From positions 1-64,000 of the forward strand of contig CAYULA010000006.1 of the NCBI GenBank assembly GCA_964445525.1: a stretch of DNA of 64,000 bases, read 5' to 3'. Made by a program: the position numbers and the translations under genes. Numbering within the stretch: the first letter of the stretch is position 1; the number at the start of each line of letters is the position of its first letter. The stretch is from Penumbrarchaeum sp964445525. Its GTDB lineage: Archaea; Thermoplasmatota; Penumbrarchaeia; Penumbrarchaeales; Penumbrarchaeaceae. Below, piece after piece: positions 1 through 7,078 of the stretch. Below the pieces are notes generated by a model, which worked only from the letters and a program-made list of their open reading frames with translations, was not told the DNA's origin and made no database searches.

Positions 1-12
1 AAAAATTTTAAC

Positions 13-43
13 AAGGAGAGGAGTGAGAGATCACCCTCTCCTT
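13..43 (-). terminator. Hairpin terminator behind the MFS transporter gene
   Basis: A 9-bp perfect inverted repeat (13-21 with 35-43) can extend through an inner GTGA/TCAC pairing. On the minus strand it is followed by a T-rich tract at the window edge. It lies just after the stop of the minus-strand transporter gene, so it probably ends that transcript. Short T runs on both sides mean it could work in either direction. Confidence 0.55.
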
Positions 44-54
44 TTTCGAAAAAT

Positions 55-1761
55 TCACTCTTTCTTCTTGGGAGCTTTCAGTGCAAACCCGATACCCGCG
101 GCAATCAGGCATGCCACTCCGGCTGGGAGGAAGGCCCAGAGCCATAGGTTAAGGTCTCCCATGATACCTCCGAGCATCGGTCCGAAAATACCGCCTATGC
201 CGTAGGAGAAGAACACAAATCCGTAGTTCAGGCCCACAGATTTGTTACCGAAGAAATCGGCCGTGGCGGATGGGAACAGGGCGAAGTTTCCTCCGAAATT
301 GAATCCCACCAATGCCGCTCCAAGATACAGAAGATACTCATTTCCACCTATGAAATAGAACAGTATCATCATTACACCCTGTATCGAGAACATTATAACG
401 AACGACCATCTCCTGGAGATCTTGTCAGAAATGGCACCCCATGCAATCCTTCCGATCCCGTTTGCAAGGGAGTAGAACAAAGCCATGGCGGTACCGGCAA
501 TCACCGAAGCATCCTCTGCGCTGGTACCCGATTCTTTCAAGGCATCTATGCCAAATAGCTTGATGATACCAATAACCATCAAACCGGCTCCCGCCCCGAT
601 CATGAACATGAAAAACAGCATCCAGTACTGTTTGGTCTTTATCATCTCCTTGGATGTGAATTCCACGGAACCCGTAGCCTTTTCATCAGTGGATTCGGGA
701 GGAGTCCAGCCTTTCGGAAGCCATCCCTCGGGGGGATTTATCATCAGCAAACCTCCCCCGATTACGGCTGCCGCAAAGGCAATACCGTATATGCGGAAAA
801 CAGTGGATACCGAGAGACCGTCACCGAACAGACCTCCCCAACCGGGTGTCAGATCAAGAGGTCCGAATGCAAATCCGGTGCAAAGCTTGATCCAAAGCAG
901 TGCTCCGAAACCGAAACCGGCCACGGCAAGACCCGATATCAATCCCTTCTTGTCAGGGAACCATTTCACCCCAACCGCAATGGGAACCACATAGGCAAGC
1001 CCGATACCGATCCCTCCCAGAACACCTATACTGAACAGGAGACCGATGAAACTGGTACCCATGAACGATGCAAGGACGTATCCTGACCCCAGGACCGCAC
1101 CGCCGGCGATTGCGATAGTCCTCGATCCGAACTTTTTTGCAAGTCTTCCACCGATAATCGTGAAAAGGGCAAAGAAGAACAATCCAGCTGCAAATATCAG
1201 CTGTGTCTGGGTTTTCGAGAAACCGAAATCGCCAGTTCCTACCTTTTGCAGCACATCATACGAATAGGTGGTGGTGTTGTCTCCTTCACCGCTTTCCGCC
1301 TCTATCAGGAAATGCCAGTTTCCCTTGTTATTCACCTTGGCCTCGAACTCGTACCCCGACTCCTTGTCGGTTATGGTCTCGGGTTCGACAGTGATAGGAT
1401 CCCCTTCCTGATAGACTGTTCCGATCAGAGGCATTATCTTGTCATCTTCTACTACCTCTCCGTCCTCGTCCCTCAATTCAAGTATGACAGAAAAGTCTGT
1501 TATATTTGAGAAATCGGTTCCATCATCCTCGAACATTATCGTGATGGTTTCGTCTTCGCCCACCTTCAATTCTCCGGTAACGATAACGGAGATCCCGTTA
1601 TCTTCGGATATATCAACGAAATCGTTGTCTGGAAGCGGTTCAACAAGTGGCGTGGTGAAAACCGACCACGCATATATTGCACCAAGGCAAAGCTGGATGA
1701 GTATTGCCCCCACGACAATGATCCATCGATTTATCTTCGGTTTTGGTATATCGTCGCCCAT
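55..1761 (-). CDS. MFS transporter, oxalate/formate antiporter (OFA) type, with large extracytoplasmic insertion
   Basis: A 568-residue major facilitator protein, probably a proton- or solute-coupled anion carrier. The first helix has the OFA-type sequence LIQLCLGAIYAWSVF, and the remaining eleven or so helices follow from about residue 185, including a typical RLAKKFGSRT loop after helix 2. Unusually, about 135 polar, acidic, beta-prone residues sit between helices 1 and 2, where the family normally has a short loop on the outer face. The ATG at 1761 is preferred because GGAG lies 9 bases upstream; an in-frame TTG at 1770 abuts the GGAG and is too close. A TATA-like element on the minus strand near 1821-1836 fits a leader of about 40 bases. 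The gene stands alone with its own terminator. Family assignment is firm; the substrate cannot be read from sequence. Confidence 0.85.
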   Translation of the reverse strand: MGDDIPKPKINRWIIVVGAILIQLCLGAIYAWSVFTTPLVEPLPDNDFVDISEDNGISVIVTGELKVGEDETITIMFEDDGTDFSNITDFSVILELRDEDGEVVEDDKIMPLIGTVYQEGDPITVEPETITDKESGYEFEAKVNNKGNWHFLIEAESGEGDNTTTYSYDVLQKVGTGDFGFSKTQTQLIFAAGLFFFALFTIIGGRLAKKFGSRTIAIAGGAVLGSGYVLASFMGTSFIGLLFSIGVLGGIGIGLAYVVPIAVGVKWFPDKKGLISGLAVAGFGFGALLWIKLCTGFAFGPLDLTPGWGGLFGDGLSVSTVFRIYGIAFAAAVIGGGLLMINPPEGWLPKGWTPPESTDEKATGSVEFTSKEMIKTKQYWMLFFMFMIGAGAGLMVIGIIKLFGIDALKESGTSAEDASVIAGTAMALFYSLANGIGRIAWGAISDKISRRWSFVIMFSIQGVMMILFYFIGGNEYLLYLGAALVGFNFGGNFALFPSATADFFGNKSVGLNYGFVFFSYGIGGIFGPMLGGIMGDLNLWLWAFLPAGVACLIAAGIGFALKAPKKKE

Positions 1762-1975
1762 GAAACCCAACTCCGGTCTGGATCGGACTCCCGAGAGCCC
1801 CCAGGCCGGTCTATTACGCGCTTAAATATAATAATTCCCCTCTGTTACGTGAAACCATTGTCCGGGGTCCTCTTCCCGGGAAGGTGCTCAATGCAGAAGT
1901 CCATAACAAAAATCATCTTCGAACGTTCCCCCTTCAGTGAAAAGTATTAATTCCCTGACAATACAATCCCGTACC

Positions 1976-2236
1976 ATGATCCGTGGGTTTGTAATGGTAC
2001 AATGTGAGACGGGTTTTGAACAGAATGCATACAAGAAGCTTCAGGGTTTCAAGTGGGTTGATGAGGTCCATCCTCTCTTCGGTGAATTCGATTTCATAAT
2101 GAGGGTGACCGCAGACGATCCAAACAGCCTGGCAAAATACATCATTGAGGATGTCAGAGCCATAGATGGTATTACGGATACCAAGACCTTCCTGGAGGCT
2201 TCATTCGGGCCGGAAACAATGACGAAAAATGGATGA
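1976..2236 (+). CDS. Lrp/AsnC-type ligand-binding (RAM) domain protein
   Basis: An 86-residue stand-alone effector domain of the Lrp/AsnC family, without the DNA-binding helix-turn-helix. The start MIRGFVMVQCETG and the later GEFDFIMRVTADD and IRAIDGITDT-like segments are the usual strand and ligand-pocket elements of the RAM fold. Such proteins form dimers and higher oligomers that bind amino acids, and may join full-length Lrp proteins. I chose the ATG at 1976 over a GTG at 1937 because an AT-rich TATA-like stretch (about 1942-1950) lies 26-30 bases upstream, which fits a leaderless mRNA. It is divergent from the transporter and convergent with the zinc-ribbon gene. Confidence 0.8.
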   Translation: MIRGFVMVQCETGFEQNAYKKLQGFKWVDEVHPLFGEFDFIMRVTADDPNSLAKYIIEDVRAIDGITDTKTFLEASFGPETMTKNG

Positions 2237-2244
2237 AAATGGTA

Positions 2245-2778
2245 TCACTCCAGCTCCGGAGCGTAATGGTAACCTCGTTTCTGCATGAGTTCAACAGAGT
2301 TCCCTTTTGTATAATATTCTACGGGGACCATGGTCCCGCACTTCGGACAGGACCTGACCAGCTTTCCGTACAGGTTGTTGGGAGTGAGACATTTCGGACA
2401 CAGCTCCCTGCTTTCGGTTTCAAAGGAAGAAAAGAGTTTGTGCCTCTTCCTGCACCTCCAGGACCTGAAACCTATGAATAATTGAGTGGGGGCCTTCATC
2501 TCCCCCATCGGTCCCTTGCCGCAATTGGAACCGTGAACCGTGAATTCCTCAACGGAGGAGGAAAGGATCTCCACATCCTCCCCGCAGACGGGGCATTTTC
2601 TTCCCAAAACCGGATGGAAAGGACCTTGCACGGTCTCGTGTTTCCTCCTGAGTTCTGCCTCCGCCTTCTCCTTTCTTTCCTTCTCGGTCTTCAGATCAGA
2701 CCCGCATTTGGGACAAACGTCCAGATCCGATCGGCCGAGGTAGGCCGAGCACCTTGGACAGTAGTGGATCTGAGCCAT
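2245..2778 (-). CDS. Multi-zinc-ribbon protein of unknown function
   Basis: A 177-residue protein rich in Cys pairs: CPRC and CPKCG at the N terminus (residues about 7-25), CPVCGED in the middle (about 62), and CPKC and CPKCG near the C terminus (about 132-147). This is consistent with two rubredoxin-like or zinc-ribbon modules separated by a charged helical linker. No catalytic motif is visible. It lies downstream of the radical SAM gene on the same strand, separated by about 45 bases, and an AT-rich TATA-like element about 35 bases before the ATG suggests its own promoter. The family is not recognised; nucleic-acid or protein binding is the usual role of such proteins. Confidence 0.75.
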   Translation of the reverse strand: MAQIHYCPRCSAYLGRSDLDVCPKCGSDLKTEKERKEKAEAELRRKHETVQGPFHPVLGRKCPVCGEDVEILSSSVEEFTVHGSNCGKGPMGEMKAPTQLFIGFRSWRCRKRHKLFSSFETESRELCPKCLTPNNLYGKLVRSCPKCGTMVPVEYYTKGNSVELMQKRGYHYAPELE

Positions 2779-2824
2779 TGTAACCGGAATGCCATTTTAG
2801 TTCTTAAGAAATATGCCGGTATGG

Positions 2825-3745
2825 TCAAAAGGGCGTCTCCATTGGATTGGATTCCACCTTCTTCCACAGGCCAGCAAGCTGACCGCAATTGGATCCGATG
2901 GTATTCTCCCTCAGGTCCCCAATGGAGAGGATTACGTCGAAACCCAACTCCCTTAGTTTTCCGATCTGGGGAACATCTGTCTCAAGAAGACCCTCCCGGT
3001 CCAGTCCGTTTGAGATAGCTCGCATAGTCGGATTCACAGGGGTGAACTTGATCATGAATTTTCCGGGGTCGAAAGTGCTTGACAGCTTCTCAACATCAAT
3101 ACTGTTTTCCCTGGCCAATGCGAAGTTCAGGGCAATCTTCCTGCCGCCCGAATAGAACTGCTCACCATATGCGGCTATCCTGTCCAGATCCCACTTCTTC
3201 ATCGGCATTATCCTGTCCCTCTGGTCCTCATCCGTTGAATGTATTGAAAACTGAAGCTGGAAGTTTCCCCTGAATGAATCTTGATTGATCTTCGCCAATC
3301 TGTCAAAGAATCCATCCGATCCGCCGGGAGCCATAGTTGAGATGCATGGCATGAACCCGGGGGCCTTGATCCTATTCTTTATCATTTCTATAGCATCCAG
3401 GACGGCCGGATTCAATGAAGGCTCTCCCATTCGTGCAAATTGTACCTTGAATTTTTTGGTGGGAACGTTGTTGTCGGGAAATCTTCTCTTTACAACATAT
3501 TCCACCTGCTGGAAGATCTCCAGAGCCGTAGGATTGCCCTTGAAATATCCGGATGTGTCACACATCAGACAATTGACCGGACAACCGAATTGTGATGAGA
3601 TCACTATCACCCACTTATCCTCGATCGAGGAGCTCCCCGAGAGTGAATCAACAAATTCCAGAATCAACTCATTGTCGTTACGGTAGACAGCGGCAAATAT
3701 TGTTGCAAGTTCGTCCGTACCTTTCTCAAGGACCACTTTCATCAT
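2825..3745 (-). CDS. RlmN/Cfr-like radical SAM protein
   Basis: A 306-residue radical SAM enzyme. The cluster motif is CPVNCLMC (CX3CX2C, as in RlmN and Cfr, around residue 60). FARMGEPSLNP matches the SAM-binding GEP segment, HSTDEDQRDRIMP matches the RlmN strand that reads S-H-A-x-x-x-x-x-R in the family, and NCGQLAG near residue 290 matches the RlmN ACGQL motif that carries the methyl-transferring Cys. However, the resolving Cys seven residues before the first cluster Cys is Val here. The N-terminal RNA-binding domain of bacterial RlmN is also missing. It starts inside the end of the oxidoreductase gene (20-base overlap), with GGTGA upstream. It is probably an RNA-modifying relative, and the missing Cys makes standard m2A23 methylation doubtful. 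Confidence 0.75.
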   Translation of the reverse strand: MMKVVLEKGTDELATIFAAVYRNDNELILEFVDSLSGSSSIEDKWVIVISSQFGCPVNCLMCDTSGYFKGNPTALEIFQQVEYVVKRRFPDNNVPTKKFKVQFARMGEPSLNPAVLDAIEMIKNRIKAPGFMPCISTMAPGGSDGFFDRLAKINQDSFRGNFQLQFSIHSTDEDQRDRIMPMKKWDLDRIAAYGEQFYSGGRKIALNFALARENSIDVEKLSSTFDPGKFMIKFTPVNPTMRAISNGLDREGLLETDVPQIGKLRELGFDVILSIGDLRENTIGSNCGQLAGLWKKVESNPMETPF

Positions 3746-4574
3746 TTCTCACCCTTCGGGCTATATCCATCGCACAGGCAATTCCGGATGACAGAGCATA
3801 TGCGGCCTGGGAATTGGCAACCGAGGCGGCATCTCCGATCAAGTATAATCCATTAACTGTTGTAGAGTGAGAAGGGAGCTGGTATTCCACATTCTCCATC
3901 CCCCCGAGCAGGGACCGTTCCGGATTTCTGCCGATAAATGCCGCTGCAATGTCAAATTCTGCGTTATCCTTCATGATGAACACGTCTACTTCAAACCTGA
4001 TGTCATCGGCATTACCCTTCGTGAAGACTATTCCGGAGTTGGCAGCCTCCTCAATCAACCCCCGATTAGCCTTTAATAGGGAACGATGGAGCACTGTTAC
4101 ATCCGCACCTGTATCCCTGCATCTCAAGGCATTGTCAAGCGCCAGATCCCCGCCTCCTATGATCAATACATTGTTTCCTTTCAGGTCCAGTTCCCACTCT
4201 ACTCTGTAAAGGATTCCCCTAACATCAATATGTCCAGGGATCGAACCGGTCGCTAAAACAAGGTTTGAAGTGAAAAATCTGGAATCAGCTGTCGAGATTT
4301 CAAAACCACCTTTAGATCGTTTTACAGAGGTGATCTCCTTTTTAATGATCTCAACTCCCATCTCCTCTGCGTGAGAGACCATTTTCCCCACAAGCTCCCT
4401 GCCGGTTCTTCCTTTGTGTCCCAGGAGATTGTCAACCCTGCGTGCGTACCGAAGGAGGCCTCCAGGCCTTTCCTTTTCAAAAATCGTAAAGGGAATCCTC
4501 TCCTTTGTAAGCTGGACCGCCGCAGACAATCCGGCAGGGCCGGCTCCTACAATCGTGACATCAGTTCGTTCGAT
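3726..4574 (-). CDS. FAD/NAD(P)-dependent oxidoreductase, thioredoxin-reductase-like fold, apparent ATC start
   Basis: Reads as 282 residues when taken from an ATC codon at 4574. An FAD-binding GAGPAG motif lies at residues 10-15, a second dinucleotide motif GGGDLALDNAL near the middle binds NAD(P)H, and YLIGDAAS near the end is the FAD ribityl-binding segment. No redox CXXC is present, so it is not a classical thioredoxin reductase; a ferredoxin- or NADP-type reductase is more likely. No ATG, GTG or TTG precedes the GAGPAG segment in frame. The first is a TTG after the motif at 4529, which would delete it. The ATC codon follows a strong GGGGAGGT by 6 bases, and an M there would give the usual N terminus for this family. 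The gene overlaps the end of the hydrolase gene by 28 bases and the start of the radical SAM gene, so the three are almost certainly co-translated. Confidence 0.75.
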   Translation of the reverse strand: MERTDVTIVGAGPAGLSAAVQLTKERIPFTIFEKERPGGLLRYARRVDNLLGHKGRTGRELVGKMVSHAEEMGVEIIKKEITSVKRSKGGFEISTADSRFFTSNLVLATGSIPGHIDVRGILYRVEWELDLKGNNVLIIGGGDLALDNALRCRDTGADVTVLHRSLLKANRGLIEEAANSGIVFTKGNADDIRFEVDVFIMKDNAEFDIAAAFIGRNPERSLLGGMENVEYQLPSHSTTVNGLYLIGDAASVANSQAAYALSSGIACAMDIARRVRNDESGP

Positions 4575-5176
4575 GTTAAGACCTCCCCGAATGCTCTGGA
4601 TATGATCCTCAGGGTGCTCAGATGTCTCTCCTCTGTTTCGGTTGCGGTGCAGTCTGCAAGAAAGAGCACCTTGAAGCCTTTCATGAAAGCATCCCTCGCG
4701 GTTGTTTCACAGCAGAGATCCGTCATTACACCCGAGATGATAACCGTATCAACATTCAACTGCCTCAGGGATTCCTGGAGAATGGTGCCCTCGAAGGCAG
4801 AATAATGGCTCTTATCAATTATCCGAAGCTCCCCTGAATCCAATGAGGATTCAATTTCCCCCATCTCTCCATTAATATTACCTCTCCACCACAAAGACAT
4901 CAGATTGTGGAAATCCCGGGGATCATTCCAGTGCCTTGTGAAAAATACAGGACCTTCAAATTTTCTTATCAGACCATTTATCCTTTCAATAACAGTTCCT
5001 GAAGCCGGGAGATAAACACTGCTCAGGGGATCGGTGAAAAACCTCTGCATATCCAGAACGAGCAAGGCTGTTTTTCCCCACCCGGTTTCCCATTTCCTCT
5101 TTCTGTCAAGGGACCTGATCCAACGTAACGAGATTTGATCGGAACGATCCGGGGGAAAGTAATCGACAGCCTTCAT
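4547..5176 (-). CDS. Isochorismatase/nicotinamidase-family cysteine hydrolase
   Basis: A 209-residue hydrolase of the isochorismatase-like fold. The catalytic triad can be seen as Asp in ALLVLDMQRFF (about residue 42), Lys in IIDKSHYSAF, and Cys in TDLCCETTARDAF, which is the family nucleophile region. Members hydrolyse amides such as nicotinamide, or vinyl ethers; the substrate here is not evident. The ATG at 5176 is preferred over the TTG at 5188, because a TATATTTTAAG-type element lies about 31 bases upstream of it and the TTG would fall before the expected transcript start. The gene begins 35 bases after the 3' end of tRNA-Pro on the same strand and overlaps the next gene by 28 bases. Confidence 0.8.
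   Translation of the reverse strand: MKAVDYFPPDRSDQISLRWIRSLDRKRKWETGWGKTALLVLDMQRFFTDPLSSVYLPASGTVIERINGLIRKFEGPVFFTRHWNDPRDFHNLMSLWWRGNINGEMGEIESSLDSGELRIIDKSHYSAFEGTILQESLRQLNVDTVIISGVMTDLCCETTARDAFMKGFKVLFLADCTATETEERHLSTLRIISRAFGEVLTSNELMSRL
4572..4588 (-). promoter_or_regulatory. Shine-Dalgarno site and putative ATC start codon
   Basis: GGGGAGGT (4581-4588) sits 6 bases before ATC (4572-4574), inside the last codons of the upstream hydrolase gene. It decides the start of the oxidoreductase. Either ATC is a rare initiation codon, or one base differs from a true ATG through mutation or sequence error. Confidence 0.5.
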
Positions 5177-5211
5177 TCTCCTTGCCAATACCTTCCCTTG
5201 TTCTTAAAATA

Positions 5212-5289
5212 TGGTGGGGCCGTCGAAATTTGAATTCGAGTCGATACCACCCCAAGGTACCAGGATGGTCCAAGCTACCCTACGGCCCC
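5212..5289 (-). tRNA. tRNA-Pro (anticodon GGG), CCA encoded
   Basis: On the minus strand a full cloverleaf can be folded. The acceptor stem is GGGGCCG (5289-5283) with CGGCCCC (5222-5216). The D arm is GGGT/ATCC with GG in the loop. The anticodon stem is GTACC/GGTAT with loop TTGGGGT, giving anticodon GGG. The variable loop has 4 bases, and the T stem is TCGAA/TTCGA with loop TTCAAAT. The discriminator A at 5215 is followed by an encoded CCA (5214-5212). No intron is seen. The body is 75 bases without CCA. A TATA box (5318-5325) lies at the right distance upstream. Confidence 0.93.
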
Positions 5290-5317
5290 ATGTTTTGTAG
5301 GGGGAATAACATGAGCC

Positions 5318-5325
5318 CTATAAAA
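5318..5325 (-). promoter_or_regulatory. TATA box of tRNA-Pro
   Basis: TTTTATAG on the minus strand is centred about 32 bases before the mature 5' end of the tRNA, leaving a leader of roughly 6 bases. The reverse complement CTATAAAA could equally serve the plus strand, where a structured RNA candidate begins near 5347. Confidence 0.5.
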
Positions 5326-5346
5326 CTTGCTATTTAAGTGGGGTAG

Positions 5347-5443
5347 CAATCGGACATCCTGACACGGAGGATGGTCGAAGACCGAGCATGCCGAAGGAAT
5401 GTCCTGTCATGAAGTGACAGGACCCTCGGTCAAACAGAAATAG
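5347..5443 (+). ncRNA. Candidate structured RNA between rpoN and tRNA-Pro
   Basis: This noncoding stretch is dense in complementary segments. They are a 9-bp hairpin GTCCTGTCA/TGACAGGAC with a 5-base loop, a 7-bp pairing GACCGAG/CTCGGTC enclosing it, a competing GGTC-GAA-GACC hairpin, an AUCCU/AGGAU hairpin, and a competing GGACAT/ATGTCC pairing. A CTATAAAA box lies about 26 bases upstream on the plus strand. Mutually exclusive pairings and an ACA four bases after the outer stem are notable, but the pocket is too lopsided for a normal H/ACA guide. No known family is recognised, and strand and ends are inferred. Confidence 0.35.
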
Positions 5444-5452
5444 GAATAGGTT

Positions 5453-5644
5453 TCAGGTGAAAGGTATAACCTCGTCTATTAGTTCGACGTGGCTCAGAAA
5501 CATTCTCCTGCAGCAATATCTCTCGAGGCCCAGGGAGTCCATGACATCCTTTGGAGCCTCACCGGCCGCAACTCTTCGGCTGTATTCCTCGTACAGATGG
5601 CCGATTACCTTTCCGCATGTGAAGCATCTGACGGGAATGATCAT
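5453..5644 (-). CDS. rpoN: DNA-directed RNA polymerase subunit N (Rpb10-like)
   Basis: A 63-residue core subunit of archaeal RNA polymerase. The N terminus MIIPVRCFTCGKVIG and the later RYCCRRM are diagnostic of Rpb10: the four Cys of CFTC and CC bind one zinc ion. RpoN sits with subunits D, L and P in the assembly platform of the enzyme. The ATG has an AAGG-type site upstream, and a TTTATAAA box lies near 5686-5693, giving a leader of about 20 bases. It heads the minus-strand series that continues with the tRNA. In many archaea rpoN lies in an S13-S2 ribosomal cluster, so its separation here is a small peculiarity. Confidence 0.95.
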   Translation of the reverse strand: MIIPVRCFTCGKVIGHLYEEYSRRVAAGEAPKDVMDSLGLERYCCRRMFLSHVELIDEVIPFT

Positions 5645-5757
5645 AATATCGCCTTCCGGAGTGAAACCTCCCTATGAGCATTTGGTTTATAAATCTTGCC
5701 TAATAATGATGAAGGGTAAGTTTTTTAACATGGTCTCTCTAGAAGTCGCGTGATCAT

Positions 5758-6990
5758 ATGAATATTGGTTTTGCCGGTGGAACAGAACAGGTCGGTAGTC
5801 TGGGGATAATTGTGGAAACATTGGAGAACAGATTGTTATTCGATTACGGGCTAACGCCGACCAAGCCTCCGAAGTTTCCCAGAAAGGTACCTCCGATCGA
5901 TGCACTCTTCCTTACCCATTCCCATCTTGACCATGTCGGCATGTCACCTTATGTATGCGGTGAATACGGGACTACGGTATGGGGGTCCGAGGTGACACTT
6001 GAGGTGGCGGTGGTCCTGCTACAGGATTCCTTAAAGATCTCCAAATTCGAGGGATGGTCCATACCCTATGACATTCACGATGTCCGAAGATTCACCGAGG
6101 AGTCCACCATAATTCGATACGGTGACAGGGCTCACATGGGCCCTCTCAAGATACAGGCATTGGATGCTGGCCATATTCCCGGATCAACCATGTACAAGAT
6201 CCAGGAGAACGAGGGTAGAGAGGTTGTGATTACCGGGGACATCAATACGATCAGCACCAGACTTCAGAACGGGGCCAAACCTCCGAAATGTGATGTCCTT
6301 ATCATGGAATCCACATATGCCGGGAGGCCTCACCCGGACAGGAAGAAGGTGGAAAGAGAATTTACAGAAAAGGTAAAGGATATCGTGGATAGGGGCGGTA
6401 AGGTCATAATTCCAGCTTTTGCAGTGGGAAGAACCCAGGAAATAGTTCAGGTCCTCTCGAGATTGGATGAGGAGAAATGGTTGGATGGAATGGGAAAGAG
6501 AGTATCCCAGATCTATCTCAGGCATGGTGATTCCATAAAGAATCCCGGAGAGCTCAGAAAAGCAATGAATCAGTTCAAATTCGTAAGAACGCCATATCAG
6601 AGAAAGGATGCCTCCGAATCCCCTCTGGTCGTAACAACCTCCGGAATGCTGGATGGCGGACCCGTTGTTGAATACATAAAGAGATCCAAGGACGATAGAA
6701 ATACTTCCATCCTGCTTACCGGCTACCAGGTGGACGATACAAACGGAAGAATGCTCATGGACACGGGCTCAATGGAGATAGACGGGGAGATCCAGAAGGT
6801 GAGCTGCGAGGTCCAGCATTTCGACTTCTCGGCACATGCAGGCCACGAGGACCTTGTCAAATTTGCGCAGAAGACAGGAGCAGAAGAGATCATTCTTGTC
6901 CACGGAGACCAAAGGGAGATACTGGCCAGGGACCTTGAGAGCTTCGCTGACGTAAAGCTCCCTACCACCGAAACCAGATACAAAATATGA
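5758..6990 (+). CDS. Beta-CASP metallo-beta-lactamase ribonuclease, aCPSF2 type
   Basis: A 410-residue zinc-dependent RNase. The metallo-beta-lactamase signature HSHLDH (about residue 55) is followed by further metal ligands in DAGHIPGS and TGDIN. The beta-CASP insertion has ESTYAGRPHP, IPAFAVGRTQE and TTSGMLDGGPVVEY, and the C-terminal motif is DFSAHAGHEDL with a later His in ILVHGD. N-terminal KH domains, which mark aCPSF1, are absent, so this is the shorter aCPSF2 form, an endo/exoribonuclease involved in RNA decay or 3'-end processing. A TTTTTTAA box near 5720-5727 lies about 34 bases before the ATG. It is divergent from rpoN. Confidence 0.9.
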   Translation: MNIGFAGGTEQVGSLGIIVETLENRLLFDYGLTPTKPPKFPRKVPPIDALFLTHSHLDHVGMSPYVCGEYGTTVWGSEVTLEVAVVLLQDSLKISKFEGWSIPYDIHDVRRFTEESTIIRYGDRAHMGPLKIQALDAGHIPGSTMYKIQENEGREVVITGDINTISTRLQNGAKPPKCDVLIMESTYAGRPHPDRKKVEREFTEKVKDIVDRGGKVIIPAFAVGRTQEIVQVLSRLDEEKWLDGMGKRVSQIYLRHGDSIKNPGELRKAMNQFKFVRTPYQRKDASESPLVVTTSGMLDGGPVVEYIKRSKDDRNTSILLTGYQVDDTNGRMLMDTGSMEIDGEIQKVSCEVQHFDFSAHAGHEDLVKFAQKTGAEEIILVHGDQREILARDLESFADVKLPTTETRYKI

Positions 6991-7078
6991 GCAACCTGGA
7001 CATGTGCAGCATCCCCTGCAAAACACTTAAATAATGACCCGGGAGTTGGCTCTTTATATACCCATAGGAGTGGGAAAT

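Noticed and set aside
485..994. Long open frame opposite the MFS transporter gene (169 codons)
   Set aside because: Antisense shadow; Pro/Ala/Ser-rich, no domain, and the opposite strand encodes a clear transporter.
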